From NCBI GenBank assembly GCA_958430865.1, contig CAUDNR010001765.1:1-10035 (forward strand): a DNA stretch of 10,035 bases, given 5' to 3'. The position numbers and the translations under genes are program-made. This DNA comes from Entrophospora sp. SA101 (taxonomy: Eukaryota; Glomeromycota; Glomeromycetes; Entrophosporales; Entrophosporaceae). Of the stretch, positions 7,796-10,035 are shown in pieces (the stretch's first letter is position 1; every line of letters begins with the position of its first letter). Below the pieces are notes generated by a model, which was not told the origin of the DNA, did not search any database, and saw nothing but the letters and a program-made list of their open reading frames with translations.

Positions 7796-7935
7796 AAATT
7801 GATATGGTCTGGTCAAAAAAAAAAAAGATTGGATTTTCATGAAAATAAATAAAATTTATTTGATTATTTACAAGGACTGTGCCATGCAAACAGAAAATTA
7901 AAATATATAAAGAAGAAGGATTTTAGCAGGAATAA

Positions 7936-8760
7936 AGTTCAATTTCAAACGAACACAAGAATCTACTCTTAGGTAGCAGAAGTAGTGGAAATGGTAATGT
8001 TGTCATCATAACAATAAAAAACAAAATCACTGATAACCAACTTGGATCGAATCCAAAAACTTATTTATATTTACCCAGCTATCTATGTTTACTCTTTGCT
8101 ATATTAATAGAAACGTGTGAACTCTAAAAATCAACTTTGGGTTCATACCACACTTGTATGTAACCTTGTGAATAAAACATTTTTGGCTTGAAAATCATAC
8201 CCACCTTGTATAGTAAAAATTTGAAATATTTACTCTTAATAGCAAATTCCTTAATATGCAAATGAGCATTTCAGCCGAAAATTCACTCGAAATTTTATTG
8301 GTATTAAGTAAAGTTGGTATGATTTCTAAATTAGTTAGTATATGACGAATTGCAGGATTTAAAATCATGTTTTTTCCGCGCCCATATGGTCTATTTTGAT
8401 TTGATCTTAGAAGGTGGATTCACCAGCGATAAAAAACACTCGAGAATATGGAAATATTTCAAACAGTCATTCAATAAGGAAAAAACTGAGCATGACTCGG
8501 ATTTTCCTTTAATAAAATGGTAACTGGAATTGGTGAGTTAGCTTGCTTGAGAAGAAAGAATCTCTAAAAATTCTTACCAACAAAAAACCGATCCTCGGAA
8601 GAAAATGATAGAAGCAATTCGGGAATGGATTAATAAGGAAAAGAAGAAAAGACAAAGATATTACACTTTTGTTGATACATTTTGTGATGATTATGCGATA
8701 CATTTGATGTTATTATTCGAAATAAAATTAAATAAATTGCTAATAATCCTTGAGATCTGA
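7936..8760 (+). other. row of coding-like fragments, possible decayed gene, unidentified
   Basis: Five overlapping or adjoining open stretches on one strand: 7936-8127 (63 codons, has NQLGSNPKTYLYLPSYL), 8111-8191 (NSKNQLWVHTTLVCNLVNKT), 8217-8345 (FEIFTLNSKFLNMQM, then ISAENSLEILLVLSKVG), 8335-8523 (DELQDLKSCFFRAHMVYF, then HSRIWKYFKQSF) and 8551-8760 (KMIEAIREWINKEKKKRQ, then YYTFVDTFCDDYA). The last two share one frame and are separated by three stops (8521, 8539, 8548). The third and fourth would join with one added base near 8340. The same-strand clustering and mixed residue use suggest an eroded gene, but I recognise no domain. Chance runs of this length are expected in such DNA, and this may be nothing. 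Confidence 0.3.
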
Positions 8761-9264
8761 AGCAAGAGAAAATAAAATGATTTTCCTTTTCTCATATACT
8801 ATCATTATTATTAGTGGCATACAACAGAGCACCTTCCTAACAATAATACGATTAAATTAGCATATTGTCAGATTTAATAAAATTATCATCCTTTTTACAC
8901 ATATACAAGCCTTTCATGAGATCTCTGCTCAATCCTTTTGCTCATTAATTTAAGAATTATTTACTTGTGTCTTCGAGTCAAAAAACTAGAATAAAGAGAC
9001 AAATTCAATGGCTTCTACCTATAACTATTTTACTATTTTCGATGACATCTAAAAATCCATCCACAAACTAAATAACTTAATAATAGTTTGCACAACGGGA
9101 GCTTTGATCCGACAATAATGATATAAATTTATTATCAAACAAATTTATTTGTTGTCTTGTCTGCTTATGTAAAGACTAATATACATGTCACAAGCATAGG
9201 AGAAGCAATTGGGAGTGTGAGACTCATTAAATCATAGGAAACATCATAATAAAAAAATAAATAT
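8761..9264. other. intergenic stretch without a supported gene
   Basis: AT-rich, with scattered short open frames only. No RNA gene, repeat array or convincing promoter was seen on either strand. Confidence 0.45.
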
Positions 9265-9661
9265 TTAATAAAATAAGCATTCAAGATTGTGAACATGGAT
9301 AGTAATAGGAGAAACTTCAATAGGCCCCAGCAGATTTATTATTATTTCAAAAAACCAGAATTCAATTTCAATTGAAGAACCACCCTGAATTTTCCATTGT
9401 ATCATACCCTTCACGTCCACAAGGTTTATAATATCTTTGATTAGGTGTTTTCTGGAATATATTATCCATTATCTTTGGTTAACGATACCCTGTCATCAGT
9501 TGATTTATTTCCTGTGCTGCAAAAGTAATATAAATGGATCACAAACCATAAATCTCCGAGAATCCAATTTATCTACCATATAAGCACCACACACACTATT
9601 CAAGAAATCCCTTACCAACAAGGCCAGGCTTAACCAAACCAGGTGCAGGATAAACACCACA
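9265..9661 (-). other. possible small spliced gene or relic, unidentified
   Basis: A spliced reading uses exon 9661-9616 (CGVYPAPGLVKPGLV), donor G|GTAAGG at 9615, a 99-nt intron ending in TTTTGCAG at 9518-9517, and exon 9516 onward (AQEINQLMTG). Both splice sites are good and the phase fits. From there the frame either continues to TAA 9481-9479, or a 37-nt GT-AG gap (9488-9452) leads into a 61-codon frame ending at TAA 9267-9265 (KDIINLVDVKGMIQWKIQ, then SSIEIEFWFFEIIINLLGP). The gap is shorter than the other introns here. A rival unspliced frame from ATG 9673 (has AYMVDKLDSRRFMVCDPF) overlaps. At most one reading can be right, and no family is recognised. Confidence 0.25.
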
Positions 9662-9774
9662 CTAATTATCATTTTCTGCTCTAAATTTCTTCAAGAAAAT
9701 TGAAACTTTTCATCCATAAAAAAATTTGCGCCCAAGATAAATCTTGTTTTACTGCCAAGTAAATTAGGATGGGG

Positions 9775-9793
9775 CGGTTCTTAGAACCGGTTC
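9775..9793. repeat. GGTTC/GAACC palindrome cluster
   Basis: CGGTTCT (9775-9781) and AGAACCG (9783-9789) form a 7-bp inverted repeat with a one-base spacer. GAACCGGTTC (9784-9793) overlaps it as a perfect 10-bp palindrome. It stands out as GC-rich in AT-rich surroundings. Confidence 0.6.
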
Positions 9794-9952
9794 CAAAATA
9801 GATGTAACACAAAATATTATTGTCAAAACTAATTTTCTTTGAAAATTTTCACTACATATAAAATTTCTTTAAGGGTATTACTTCCTAATATGAAAACAGT
9901 CTATGTATCTAGTCATTGTCCATATTTAATGTTGACGATTATTTTTGTTTTG

Positions 9953-9973
9953 CCAATCACTAAATTGACCAAT
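9953..9973 (+). promoter_or_regulatory. two CCAAT boxes in tandem
   Basis: CCAAT occurs at 9953-9957 and 9969-9973, the same way round and 16 bases apart. This is a common fungal upstream arrangement and could serve a gene beginning right of the window. No TATA or start codon is assigned. Confidence 0.25.
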
Positions 9974-10035
9974 AGGAATGAAGGAAGGTAAATGAAAATG
10001 ACAAAAACGGATATTAAAATATCCCGATATGGCGA

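Noticed and set aside
8040..8058. GGATCGAATCC, similar to a tRNA B box
   Set aside because: No A box, acceptor stem or anticodon arm at the right distance upstream; it is a short hairpin by chance.
8509..8703. Minus strand ORF of 64 codons
   Set aside because: Hydrophobic-looking chance frame antisense to the more protein-like + strand fragment; no motif and no supporting promoter.
1..10035. CRISPR arrays, rRNA, bacterial operons or ribosome binding sites
   Set aside because: No spaced direct repeats or rRNA-like sequence; the introns and gene style show a eukaryotic nuclear region.

Overview
The window looks like nuclear DNA of an arbuscular mycorrhizal fungus (Glomeromycotina, most likely Rhizophagus or a close relative). 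It is very AT-rich and gene-sparse. It carries the 3' part of a LINE-like retroelement, a single-exon F-box/LRR-type protein of the style hugely amplified in these fungi, short GT-AG introns of about 70-120 nt, and many simple repeats. The assignment rests on this style, not on a database match.

Layout. 1-1527: 3' end of a LINE-like element on the + strand. It has RNase H, a cysteine-containing C-terminal region broken by a frameshift, a 3' UTR and a 15-A tail. 1590-2951 (-): F-box protein gene, tail-to-tail with the LINE, with a CCAAT/C-rich/TATA promoter at about 3108-3190. 3435-3808 (-): a PWWP-domain gene relic with an intact first exon and intron, then a frameshift and an in-frame stop. 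4320-5055 (-): short coding-like fragments, one with a TATA box, of unknown identity. 5056-5224: AAT/ATT microsatellite. 5263-7325 (-): a nine-exon gene reconstructed by hand. It encodes a 440-residue, multi-pass PAP2-type long-chain base (sphingosine) 1-phosphate phosphatase of the LCB3/YSR3/SGPP family, and it is the only well supported metabolic gene here. 7414-7507: 94-bp imperfect palindrome upstream of it. 7741-7795: pentanucleotide foldback repeat. 7936-8760 (+): row of coding-like fragments without identity. 9265-9661 (-): possible small spliced gene. 9775-9793: GGTTC/GAACC palindrome cluster.

The genes do not form a pathway. The LCB phosphatase would act in the ER membrane on phosphorylated sphingoid bases. 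The F-box protein would recruit substrates to an SCF ubiquitin ligase. The PWWP relic derives from a chromatin reader. The area reads as a repeat-rich, fast-decaying neighbourhood around one conserved housekeeping gene.

Caution: in DNA this AT-rich, open runs of 60-70 codons arise by chance several times per 10 kb, so unidentified coding-like fragments are given low confidence. The PWWP relic and the LCB phosphatase rest on specific motifs and are much firmer.
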